NCBI GenBank assembly: GCA_017995495.1 | Contig: JAGOIS010000071.1 | Span: 1 to 7,731, forward strand | DNA: 7,731 bases | Direction: 5' to 3' | Source of the DNA: Candidatus Cloacimonadota bacterium | Lineage (GTDB): Bacteria; Cloacimonadota; Cloacimonadia; Cloacimonadales; Cloacimonadaceae | Part shown: one piece after another, positions 1-6,528 of the stretch | Numbering within the stretch: position 1 is the stretch's first letter | How the letters are laid out: every line of letters begins with the position of its first letter | Position numbers and translations under genes: made by a program | The notes under the pieces: generated by a model | Told to the model about the DNA's origin: nothing | What the model saw: only the letters and a program-made list of their open reading frames with translations | Database searches by the model: none

Positions 1-1056
1 GTAGTAGGAAAAATGGGTGTTCACGCCCACTTTGACGCTGCCGAGGTCGGGCTCCACCTCGCCGGTGCTGACCTTGAGCAAAGTGGTTTTACCGCACCCG
101 TTGGGGCCCAGGATGCCAACGCGTTCGCGGGGCTGGAAATTGTGGTCGATATCGGTGAACAGCTCCTGGGAGCCGTAGCTTTTGCTCAGTTTGTGGAGTT
201 CGAGGATGGTCTTGCCCAGGCGGTCCGTCTGAAAGGAGATATCGAGCTCGGCGTTGGAGATGAGATAGCTCTTGGAAAGCAGTTCGCGCACGCGGTCAAC
301 GTGGTTTTTGGGCTTGGTGGCGCGCGCTTTGGCGCCGCGGTTCAGCCAGTCGAGCTCTTTTTTCAGTTGGGCCTGGCGGCGGGTTTCCTTGCGCTGGGCC
401 CCGGTGGCGCGGATGAGGTGGCCGCGCACGTAGGCGGAATAGTTGCCCTCATGGATGTGGCAGCGGCCGTGGGCGATCTCCAGAACCCGGGTGCAGACGG
501 CATCCAGGAAATAGCGGTCGTGGGTTACGAAGATGACGGTTTTTTTGGTGGCGGCCAGGAGGTCCTGCAGCCATTCGATGGCGTCAAGGTCGAGGTGGTT
601 GGTGGGTTCGTCGAGCACGAGAATGTCCGGTTCGGCCACCAGAACGCGGGCCAGATCAGCTTTGCGGCGCTGTCCTCCGGAGAGGAGGGCGAGGGGTTTG
701 GCAAAATCGGTGAGACCGAGAACGGTGAGCATGGCCTTGTAGCGGTGTTCCTCGTCGCTTTCGGGCACAAAAGGGCAGGGAGGCTGGATATAGTCCAAAA
801 CGCCCATATCCGCGGTCTCAGGGGCCTCCTGGGGCAGATATCCCAGCTTGAGCCCGCTGCGGATCACCAGGGTGCCGGCGGAGGGTTCGATGACTGAGGC
901 GAGCACTTTGAGGAGGGTGGATTTGCCGCAGCCGTTCACGCCCACCAAGCCGATCTTGTCGCCGGAGTGGATGCCCAGATCGAGGCCGGAGAAGATCACT
1001 TTGTCGCCGATCTGCTTGGAGAGGCCGGCGAGGGTGATCACTACATCGGTGGTCAT
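1..1056 (-). CDS. uup: ABC-F family ATPase, Uup-like (C-terminal part beyond window edge)
   Basis: This is a soluble tandem ATP-binding cassette protein without membrane segments, a type that acts on ribosomes or nucleic acids rather than in transport. The frame is open for 352 codons from ATG at 1056 to the window edge. The first cassette has Walker A GVNGCGKST (39-47), Q-loop Q76, signature LSGGQ (125-129), Walker B ILVLDE (145-150) followed by PTNHLD, and the switch His in VTHD (179). A charged linker (about 212-275) contains ELDWLNRGAKARATK, which resembles the Uup clade. The second cassette starts near 285 with Walker A GPNGCGKTT (317-325). Uup proteins are usually over 600 residues, so roughly half is missing here, including any C-terminal coiled coil. 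The start lies 12 nt after the tRNA-Arg CCA and no Shine-Dalgarno sequence is visible. A GTG at codon 6 is a weaker alternative. The ABC-F assignment is firm; the Uup subtype is likely but rests on the linker alone. Confidence 0.93.
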   Translation of the reverse strand, partial: MTTDVVITLAGLSKQIGDKVIFSGLDLGIHSGDKIGLVGVNGCGKSTLLKVLASVIEPSAGTLVIRSGLKLGYLPQEAPETADMGVLDYIQPPCPFVPESDEEHRYKAMLTVLGLTDFAKPLALLSGGQRRKADLARVLVAEPDILVLDEPTNHLDLDAIEWLQDLLAATKKTVIFVTHDRYFLDAVCTRVLEIAHGRCHIHEGNYSAYVRGHLIRATGAQRKETRRQAQLKKELDWLNRGAKARATKPKNHVDRVRELLSKSYLISNAELDISFQTDRLGKTILELHKLSKSYGSQELFTDIDHNFQPRERVGILGPNGCGKTTLLKVSTGEVEPDLGSVKVGVNTHFSYY

Positions 1057-1068
1057 GATGAGGAAAAG

Positions 1069-1145
1069 TGGCGTCCCTGAGGCGATTCGAACGCCTGACC
1101 TTCACCTTCGGAGGGTGCCACTCTATCCAGCTGAGCTACAGGGAC
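1069..1145 (-). tRNA. tRNA-Arg (anticodon CCG), CCA encoded
   Basis: A full 77-nt cloverleaf can be folded by hand. The acceptor stem GTCCCTG/CAGGGAC has 7 pairs, with discriminator G and an encoded CCA (top-strand tgg at 1069-1071). The D arm is GCTC/GAGT with loop AGCTGGATA. The anticodon arm is GCACC/GGTGA with loop CTCCGAA, giving anticodon CCG, which reads CGG arginine codons. The variable loop is AGGTC. The T arm AGGCG/CGCCT has loop TTCGAAT. The outermost anticodon-stem pair is a G27-A43 mismatch; all other stem positions pair, counting one G-T in the D stem. The gene lies 41 nt after thyX and 12 nt before the ABC-F start. Confidence 0.96.
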
Positions 1146-1184
1146 GCGGATGCTAGTAAACATCGATTTTCACAGACGGAAATC

Positions 1185-1190
1185 TGTCAA
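1185..1190 (-). promoter_or_regulatory. Possible -35 element (TTGACA) for tRNA-Arg/ABC-F
   Basis: The minus strand reads a perfect TTGACA here, about 40 nt upstream of the tRNA 5' end, and it overlaps the thyX stop codon (GGATTGACAG). No convincing -10 box lies 16-18 nt downstream; ATCGAT at the 17-nt spacing is poor. A better -10-like TTTACT (1155-1160) lies at a 24-nt spacing and just ahead of the tRNA. A promoter here would let the tRNA and the ABC-F gene be transcribed separately from the upstream operon, but one good hexamer is weak evidence. Confidence 0.22.
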
Positions 1191-2611
1191 TCCTTTTGGC
1201 GGGAGCGGTCCGCGGGCAAAGCGTCGAACTCGCTTTTACCGCAGAGGAAGGCCGTGGCCTGGGGCGCGACAGCTTTGAGGTGTTCCACGATCCGGTGGGA
1301 GAGCCGGTTGATCTCCCACTGCGCGTGGGCGTCTGAGCGAAGCCGCACCAGATGGTAGATTTCGCGGAGGTTCATCTTCACCAACACCCTCACCCTGTCC
1401 GCGTTGGTACGCGCGTAACCTGCCAGATGGGGCGACCGGGCAGTGAGATTCGCCCTGAGGTCGGAAGCACCGTTCAGCAGTTCCATCCAGCGCTCTTCAC
1501 GGCCGACAGCGCGGATGAGTTCAGGAATCACCGGCAAGGCCGGAAGGGAGCGTTTTTGCCTGATCAGGGTACCCACCCGGTGGCGTTTGAACTGGGCCCA
1601 GCAGCTTTCACTGATGTTAAGCTCGAGGATGAAATCCACCAGCTCGAAGGCGCGGGGCATCTTGCTCCAGGGCTGGATCCCGGCAAAGACCTGTTCCCAG
1701 AGCTCCGATCTGGCCTCAGCTCCCAAATTGGCGACGGTTTCGCGGCAGCGCTGCCAACTGGCCTGGCTTTGTTCGTAGAGCAGGGCGGCAAGGATCCGGT
1801 CACCCGCGTCCGGAGTGGAGTCCACCAGGCGCAGGGGCTCCTCATCTCCCCAAGCTTCAGTGGGGGTGCCGGTCTCCAACAACTGGAAACTTCCCTCGAA
1901 AGGTTCAGCCTCAACGTAACGGACCAGGGAGGGGCAAACCTCCCGGGCTTGGTTCAGCAGCTCTGTGTAGAGTTCGCCGGCTTCCCGCAGCGGATGGGAA
2001 ACCAGGCGCCGGAGCAGGTTTTCCAGGCTGCGGGCGTTGAGGGTCATGCCCAGCTGGGTGGTGGTGGCCAGGGGCAGAATGTAGCGGGCGTCTTCCTTGG
2101 CCCTGCCGTCGAGGTCCTGGGCTGAAAGCTCCGGGGACCGGGAGGCGTGGTATTCTTTCAGGGCCTCGAAGCTGGCCTGGTACTCGGCAAACAGGGAGTC
2201 CAGCACCCCGCAGTAAATCTCTTTCAGGGCCTGGCATCCGGGCTGGTCCAGCTCGGAGGGGACAACGTAATCTTTGGCAAAGGTTACGTAGCGCTGGGAT
2301 TTTTCCGTGAAGGAGGCGAAGCGCAGGGTTTCCAGGCTGTCGGTGAGCAGGCGGGAGATGCCGATGATGTCAAAGTTGAAAACCGCGTGCTCGGCCACGG
2401 AGGCATGGCCCAAGTCAAAAACAATGGTCTGATTTGATCTCCGGGCCTTGGCCAGTTCGGCCAGGGCTTCCCCGCGCAGTTCCGTGACTGACTTTTCGCT
2501 GCGGCTGATCCGGGCATAGGCGGCGGAAATCACCTCCGGGGTGGCGGAGGGGTTGTTCAGGGCGCGAATCAGCGAACTGTCGATGTTGTAGCCGGCGAGG
2601 GTGACCTGCAT
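1187..2611 (-). CDS. thyX: Flavin-dependent thymidylate synthase ThyX, tandem two-domain form
   Basis: ThyX makes dTMP from dUMP using methylene-tetrahydrofolate, FAD and NAD(P)H. At 474 residues it is about twice the usual 220-250, because it holds two ThyX-like halves. The N half (about 1-230) has GHASVAEH (68-75), SFTEKSQRY (100-108, matching the SxxxxSxRY part of the ThyX signature), DARYILP (174-180) and NARSL (192-196), but no RHR triad. The C half (about 270-455) has RHR (343-345) and NLREIYHLVRLRSDAHAQWEI (positions 414-434), but lacks GHxSxxEH and the Ser/Arg pair. The halves therefore look complementary. Long ThyX proteins are known from Chlamydia. The ATG at 2611 follows TAAGG with a 6-nt spacing, overlapping the deoC stop, and the gap to deoC is 8 nt, so the two are probably co-transcribed. 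No frameshift is apparent. Confidence 0.9.
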   Translation of the reverse strand: MQVTLAGYNIDSSLIRALNNPSATPEVISAAYARISRSEKSVTELRGEALAELAKARRSNQTIVFDLGHASVAEHAVFNFDIIGISRLLTDSLETLRFASFTEKSQRYVTFAKDYVVPSELDQPGCQALKEIYCGVLDSLFAEYQASFEALKEYHASRSPELSAQDLDGRAKEDARYILPLATTTQLGMTLNARSLENLLRRLVSHPLREAGELYTELLNQAREVCPSLVRYVEAEPFEGSFQLLETGTPTEAWGDEEPLRLVDSTPDAGDRILAALLYEQSQASWQRCRETVANLGAEARSELWEQVFAGIQPWSKMPRAFELVDFILELNISESCWAQFKRHRVGTLIRQKRSLPALPVIPELIRAVGREERWMELLNGASDLRANLTARSPHLAGYARTNADRVRVLVKMNLREIYHLVRLRSDAHAQWEINRLSHRIVEHLKAVAPQATAFLCGKSEFDALPADRSRQKD

Positions 2612-2619
2612 GGGCGACC

Positions 2620-3393
2620 TTAGAGCAGGGCGGTCACGCTGCTGGCGCCGATGCGGTTGGCTCCGGCCGCGATCATGTCCAGGGCCTGCTGATGGGTGCG
2701 AATGCCTCCAGAGGCCTTCACCCCGATCTTGGGACCCACCGTTTCCCGCATCAGGCGGACGTTTTCGACGGTGGCGCCGGCCGAACCGAAACCGGTGGAG
2801 GTCTTAACAAAGTCTGCCCCCGCTTTTTTGGCGTAGAGCGAGCAGGCGATGATCTCCTCCTCCGAGAGGAAGCAGGTTTCCAGGATGACCTTGAGCAGCA
2901 CTTTGTTGCTGCGGCAGAGCTCGGCAATATTGCGGATGAGTTCGTAAGAGTGAAGGATGTGGCCGCTTTTAACCGCGCTGAGGTTCTGCAACATGTCCAG
3001 TTCCTCGATGCCGGTGTTGATCACAGCCAGGGCTTCCGCGGCCACGGCGTAGGTGTAGGAGGCGCCGAGGGGGAAATTGATCACCGTGCAGGATTTGACG
3101 GCCGCCGAGAGACGCAGCTGCAGGGGGTGGGAAAAGTGGGAATTGACGCAGACTGAGGCGCACTTATGGTCGTTGGCAAGATCACAGAGGGCGTTGACCT
3201 CCGCCTGGGTGGCATCCGCGCGCAGCAGGGTGGCGTCGATGATGGAGGCGATCCCGGCAGCGGGATCGTGGATCTGATCAGGCTTGTCCGCCCGGCAGAC
3301 GGCGCAAGCAAGGCAGACCGCGTGCGCTCCGCCGCATTTGCAGGGTGGATTGTCTCCAAAGAGGCGCCGGGCGATTTGTTCGATCTTGTTCAT
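2620..3393 (-). CDS. deoC: Deoxyribose-phosphate aldolase DeoC with Cys-rich N-terminal extension
   Basis: DeoC reversibly cleaves 2-deoxyribose 5-phosphate to glyceraldehyde 3-phosphate and acetaldehyde, the last step of deoxynucleoside catabolism. The TIM-barrel core starts near IDATLLRADAT (52-62). The Schiff-base Lys is K197 in FVKTSTGF, the second conserved Lys is K226 in GVKASGGIRT, and the acidic residue is D133 in EELDM. Bacterial DeoC proteins of the short type begin close to the IDxTLL motif. This one has about 48 extra residues: a possible amphipathic helix (residues 3-12) and a cluster C18, C20, H24, C27, C30, C33 that could bind metal. The ATG at 3393 has AGGAG at 3401-3405 with a 7-nt spacing. 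It overlaps the rlmN stop as ATGA, so translation of the two is probably coupled. The aldolase call is secure; the role of the extension is unknown. Confidence 0.95.
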   Translation of the reverse strand: MNKIEQIARRLFGDNPPCKCGGAHAVCLACAVCRADKPDQIHDPAAGIASIIDATLLRADATQAEVNALCDLANDHKCASVCVNSHFSHPLQLRLSAAVKSCTVINFPLGASYTYAVAAEALAVINTGIEELDMLQNLSAVKSGHILHSYELIRNIAELCRSNKVLLKVILETCFLSEEEIIACSLYAKKAGADFVKTSTGFGSAGATVENVRLMRETVGPKIGVKASGGIRTHQQALDMIAAGANRIGASSVTALL

Positions 3394-4433
3394 GGGGAAA
3401 CTCCTGTTGATTTATTCACGGCGCCTGCCACCAACTGGCCGCAGGCCCCGCTGATATCGGAACCCTTGCTCCGGCGGAGCATCACAGCCTGGGGCAGCTC
3501 CCGCGCCCGGGCCATGAATTCCTCCACCTCCGGCTCCGTGGGAGCCCTGAATGGCAGGGAGGGAGAGGGATTGAAGGGGATGAAATTGATCTTGCAGGAA
3601 AGGTCGCCGCAGAATTTCCGCAGGGCCTTGAGGTCGGCATTGGACATGTTCAGCTCCGGGATCAGGATGTATTCCAAGGTGATCCGGAAGGGGCTGTGGC
3701 GCTGATAATAGAGCAGGGCGTTTTTCAGCACGGGCAGGGGATACTTTTGGTTCACCGGCATCAGTTGGTCGCGGATCTCGTTACGCGCAGCATTGAGTGA
3801 AACGGCCAGCTTCACCCTCACCCCGGTGTCCGCCAGGCGCTGGATGCCGGGCACGATCCCGCAGGTGGAAACCGTTGTGCGGCGGGGACTGAAAGCCAGG
3901 GTGCGCTCATGCTGGATCAGGGCCAGGGCGTCCAAAACGTTGTCCAGGTTGTCCAGGGGCTCGCCCATGCCCATGAACACGAGGTTGGTGAGGGGAGGAT
4001 CGGCTTCCCGCAAGGCCAGCAGGATCTGGGCGACGATCTCGTGGGCGCGCAGGTTCCGCTTCTTCCTCATCCTGCCGGTGGCGCAGAAGGAACAGGCCCG
4101 GGCGCAACCCACCTGGGTGGAAACGCAGAGGGTCTGTTTCTTATCCTGAGGCATCAACACCATCTCGATCTGAGCGCTGTCGGCCAGGGTGAGCCTGAAT
4201 TTGGCGCTGCCATCCGCGGAAACGAGTTTTTGGGCGATGGCCGGCAGCGAGAGATCAAAGGCGTCGGTGAGGGCGGCCTTGAAATCCGGCGCGAGATCGG
4301 TCATCAGGGCAGGGTCGAAAACTGTTTTTTTGTAGATCCAGCCCAGCAGCTGCCGCACCCGGTATGCCGGGAAAGCGGCGCTAAAAAAGCTTTCCAGGTC
4401 CTCCGACCTGACCCCGTAAAGGCTGTTCGTCAT
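3390..4433 (-). CDS. rlmN: Radical SAM methyltransferase RlmN (23S rRNA A2503 / tRNA A37, m2A)
   Basis: RlmN puts a C2 methyl group on A2503 of 23S rRNA and on A37 of some tRNAs. The protein is 347 residues, normal for the family. The radical-SAM cluster motif is C110-x3-C114-x2-C117 in GCARACSFCATG. C103, seven residues upstream in CVSTQVGC, matches the conserved Cys that acts with the methyl-carrying Cys. That carrier is C331 in SDISGACGQL, in the usual place near the C terminus. FMGMGEPLDN matches the family's SAM-contacting loop. The N-terminal part (about 1-80) fits the accessory helical domain. All catalytic cysteines are present, so it should be active. No clear Shine-Dalgarno sequence precedes the ATG, which overlaps the ricT stop as ATGA, suggesting re-initiation. 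Cfr is the main alternative, but the context and the standard motifs favour the housekeeping enzyme. Confidence 0.96.
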   Translation of the reverse strand: MTNSLYGVRSEDLESFFSAAFPAYRVRQLLGWIYKKTVFDPALMTDLAPDFKAALTDAFDLSLPAIAQKLVSADGSAKFRLTLADSAQIEMVLMPQDKKQTLCVSTQVGCARACSFCATGRMRKKRNLRAHEIVAQILLALREADPPLTNLVFMGMGEPLDNLDNVLDALALIQHERTLAFSPRRTTVSTCGIVPGIQRLADTGVRVKLAVSLNAARNEIRDQLMPVNQKYPLPVLKNALLYYQRHSPFRITLEYILIPELNMSNADLKALRKFCGDLSCKINFIPFNPSPSLPFRAPTEPEVEEFMARARELPQAVMLRRSKGSDISGACGQLVAGAVNKSTGVSP

Positions 4434-5269
4434 GTTTCGAGGTCGGGCACAGACAGGACTTTAAGCTTGGAGAAGGCCTCCAGGTCAACCTGGGTGAGGC
4501 GTTGATCCTCGTCGGCCAAGTGGACGTGCTTGTTCAGGACATCGTTTTTGAACACGTACATCCGCCTGCCCTCAAATTCAACGCAGGTGCCGGGTATGGG
4601 ATAATCCCAGGATTCCTCCACATAGAAATCCTCTTCATAATTGAGGCAGCAGAGCAGGCGTCCGCAGGGTCCGGAGATCTTGGCCAGGTTGCCGGCCAGG
4701 TTCTGGTCCTTGGCCATCTTGATGGTCACCTGATTGAAGCGTTTGAGGAAATTTCCGCAGCAATAGGGCAGTCCGCACATGCCGAAGCCTCCCAGCCGCT
4801 TGGCCTCATCCCTGCCAGTGGTCTGATGCAGTTCGATGCGGGTGCGGAAGACGTTGGCCAGTTCGCGCACGAAGACGCGGAAATCGATCCTGCCCTCGGC
4901 GGTGAAGAAAAAGGTGAGTTTGTTGCCGTCGAACTGATAGATGGTCTCGATCAGCTTCATCTCAAAGCTATAGCGCTGCAGGATCTCGGCGAAGGTTTGG
5001 GACGCCTTTTCCTCTTCAAGGGGCAGATTGCGCAGTTTCTCGATGTCGGTGTCCGTGGCGACCCGCTTGATCTTGTAAACCCGCCCGGTTTGGGGCAGTT
5101 GGGACGCGATCTCATCCCCGCCAATGCTCAGATGGGTCACCTGGGCGATATCTTCGCCCCGCTCCACTTCAACGACGATCAGGTCTTCCGGATCTATAGG
5201 AAGGTTCTGCAGGTTCTGGTAATACCCCAGGCGTCCGGTCCGGAATTCCACTTCCATGTATTCTTGCAT
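4430..5269 (-). CDS. ricT: PSP1 domain protein, RicT (YaaT) family
   Basis: In Bacillus subtilis, RicT (YaaT) works with RicA and RicF in an iron-sulfur complex that assists RNase Y-dependent mRNA processing. Whether that partner set exists here cannot be seen. The 279 residues show the family pattern: GFGMCGLPYCCGNFL (161-175), then VTIKMAKDQNLAGN (181-194) and KISGPCGRLLCCLNYE (197-212). Cysteines C165, C170, C171, C202, C207 and C208 are the conserved set thought to hold the cluster. No signal peptide or membrane segment is seen. The first ATG is preferred over ATG at codon 5 because GGAG (5275-5278) lies 5 nt before it. That ATG directly follows the stop codon of the upstream gene (TAAATG). 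Its neighbour rlmN is also an Fe-S RNA-processing enzyme, which fits a shared RNA-maturation setting. The family is clear; the precise role is inferred. Confidence 0.9.
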   Translation of the reverse strand: MQEYMEVEFRTGRLGYYQNLQNLPIDPEDLIVVEVERGEDIAQVTHLSIGGDEIASQLPQTGRVYKIKRVATDTDIEKLRNLPLEEEKASQTFAEILQRYSFEMKLIETIYQFDGNKLTFFFTAEGRIDFRVFVRELANVFRTRIELHQTTGRDEAKRLGGFGMCGLPYCCGNFLKRFNQVTIKMAKDQNLAGNLAKISGPCGRLLCCLNYEEDFYVEESWDYPIPGTCVEFEGRRMYVFKNDVLNKHVHLADEDQRLTQVDLEAFSKLKVLSVPDLET

Positions 5270-6496
5270 TTATACTCCAGATATTGTTCCGTCGACAGAT
5301 CTCCCATGCAGAACGCGGAAAAGTTCAGCCTCCGCGGGCGAGAATTCCAGTTCGCGGCGCGCCTTCACCAGCCTCGCGGTTTCGCAGAACTTGTCAAAGC
5401 TGTATTTGCCAAGTTTGGACGCCATACCCCAGGAAAAATCCGGGATAAAATCCGAGATCAGGTCCGCCCCAAAGAGATTTGAGCCAATGCCGATCACGCA
5501 GCCTGTATTGATGCTGGTGTTGATGCCAAACTTCACGTGGTCTCCGATCAGGGCGCCCAAAAACATCGTGCCGGAATCTATTTTGGCGCCACTCAGATAG
5601 GAATGGAAGCTCACGTTATGGTAGGTGTTCTTGAGATCGCTGTTGTTCGTATCCGCGCCGATATTGACCCATTCGCCCACGAAGCTGTGACCCAGAAAAC
5701 CGTCATGCTGCTTGTTTGAATAGGCCTGAAAGATGCTGCCCTCCACCTCTCCACCCACCTTGCACACTGGGCCGATGGAGGTGCCGCCGTAAATCTTGGC
5801 GCCCACCTTGATCAGAGTCTTTTTGCCGATATAGGCCGGACCCGTGATCACCGCGTTGGCCAGCACCTTCGCCCCCTGGTCCAGTACGATGGGACCTTCG
5901 GACGCGTCCAAAACCACTCCCGGCTTGAGCTCAACCTTCTCCCCTATCCAGATGTTGTAGGGATTGAGGGCTGTAACTCCCAGTTCGGTTTCAAAGTAGT
6001 TGTCATTGTCGTAAAACAGGTGCTCGAAATCGAAGCGGAGCAGGCGTTCGTTATCGTGGATGATGTCGCTGAGATTTTCATAGGTGTCCAGCACCGAGGG
6101 GACAAGGGTGTATCCTTGGGCTGAAAGCTCAGACAGGGTGGGCAGGGTATCAACCTCCTGTTTTACGCGCATTGCCAGTATGATATCGTCGCGGTGCAGG
6201 CAGTGTCCCGCGGGCAGGCCGGTGACGGCTTCGATCGAGCTTTGGCTCACTTTCAGCCGGGAGTTCACCAGCAAAGTCCCGGCCGGGGCGGGTTTGTTCA
6301 CCGACCAATCCGGTTTGCGCTCCCTGTAAACATCGGATAGAATGGGATCGATCCAGATGGCTGTTGCGTCGCTATCCTCCAAAAACTGCAGCAGCCTTTG
6401 GCGGAGTTTGAGGATGCCGCAGCGCAGGTCACCCACGCTCCGGTTGAAGGCAAGCGGGTAAAAAGCCGCTGTCCTGAGGTCGTCAAAAACAATCAT
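5270..6496 (-). CDS. GlmU-like putative sugar nucleotidyltransferase / left-handed beta-helix acyltransferase
   Basis: The protein resembles the alternative GlmU family annotated in Bacteroidetes as UDP-N-acetylglucosamine diphosphorylase/glucosamine-1-phosphate N-acetyltransferase, usually around 400 residues; this one is 408. The N-terminal domain begins FDDLRTAAFYPLAFNRSVGDLR (positions 4-25), the family form in place of the classical LxxGxGTxM loop of GlmU. From about 183 to 345, isoleucine/valine-glycine hexapeptide repeats (IWIGEKVELKPG, YIGKKTLIKVGAKI and others) form a left-handed beta helix. QHDGFLGHSFVGEWVNIGA (263-281) resembles the region of the GlmU acetyltransferase His; H264 and H270 are candidates. 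The likely role is UDP-GlcNAc supply for peptidoglycan and surface glycans, in keeping with the adjacent penicillin-binding protein. The substrate is not proven by sequence. The ATG at 6496 is preceded by AAAGGTG with about 8-nt spacing, and the stop abuts the ricT start. Confidence 0.85.
   Translation of the reverse strand: MIVFDDLRTAAFYPLAFNRSVGDLRCGILKLRQRLLQFLEDSDATAIWIDPILSDVYRERKPDWSVNKPAPAGTLLVNSRLKVSQSSIEAVTGLPAGHCLHRDDIILAMRVKQEVDTLPTLSELSAQGYTLVPSVLDTYENLSDIIHDNERLLRFDFEHLFYDNDNYFETELGVTALNPYNIWIGEKVELKPGVVLDASEGPIVLDQGAKVLANAVITGPAYIGKKTLIKVGAKIYGGTSIGPVCKVGGEVEGSIFQAYSNKQHDGFLGHSFVGEWVNIGADTNNSDLKNTYHNVSFHSYLSGAKIDSGTMFLGALIGDHVKFGINTSINTGCVIGIGSNLFGADLISDFIPDFSWGMASKLGKYSFDKFCETARLVKARRELEFSPAEAELFRVLHGRSVDGTISGV
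5275..5278 (-). promoter_or_regulatory. Ribosome binding site deciding the ricT start
   Basis: GGAG on the minus strand sits 5 nt upstream of the first ricT ATG, inside the last codons of the preceding gene. The in-frame ATG at codon 5 would be 17 nt away, too far for this site, so the longer form is favoured. Confidence 0.6.
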
Positions 6497-6528
6497 GGTT
6501 CACACCTTTGGCCTTGATCCGAGCAGGC

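Noticed and set aside
13..897. A 294-codon open frame on the plus strand
   Set aside because: It is antisense to the ABC-F gene, which has intact Walker and signature motifs. The plus reading is Gly/Ala/Val/Phe-rich, as expected for the complement of a GC-rich gene.
1072..1147. Reading the tRNA with acceptor GCGTCCC/GGGACGC
   Set aside because: That frame leaves no encoded CCA and shifts the D stem and the T-stem spacing. The GTCCCTG/CAGGGAC frame gives a standard cloverleaf with CCA.
1172..1187. Hairpin after thyX as a rho-independent terminator
   Set aside because: The stem is only 5 bp with low GC, and it is followed by GAAAATCG on the transcribed strand rather than a run of T.
1187..2611. 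ThyX as two separate genes fused by a sequencing error
   Set aside because: The frame is continuous across the linker (about 230-270) with no sign of a lost stop or start, and the complementary motif loss argues for a genuine fused protein.
3909..4505. A 198-codon open frame on the plus strand
   Set aside because: It is antisense to rlmN, whose cysteine motifs and length match the family. The plus reading has no recognisable domain.
4502..5482. A 326-codon open frame on the plus strand
   Set aside because: It lies antisense to ricT and the end of the GlmU-like gene. Its translation shows no recognisable domain, while the minus-strand reading gives clear family motifs.
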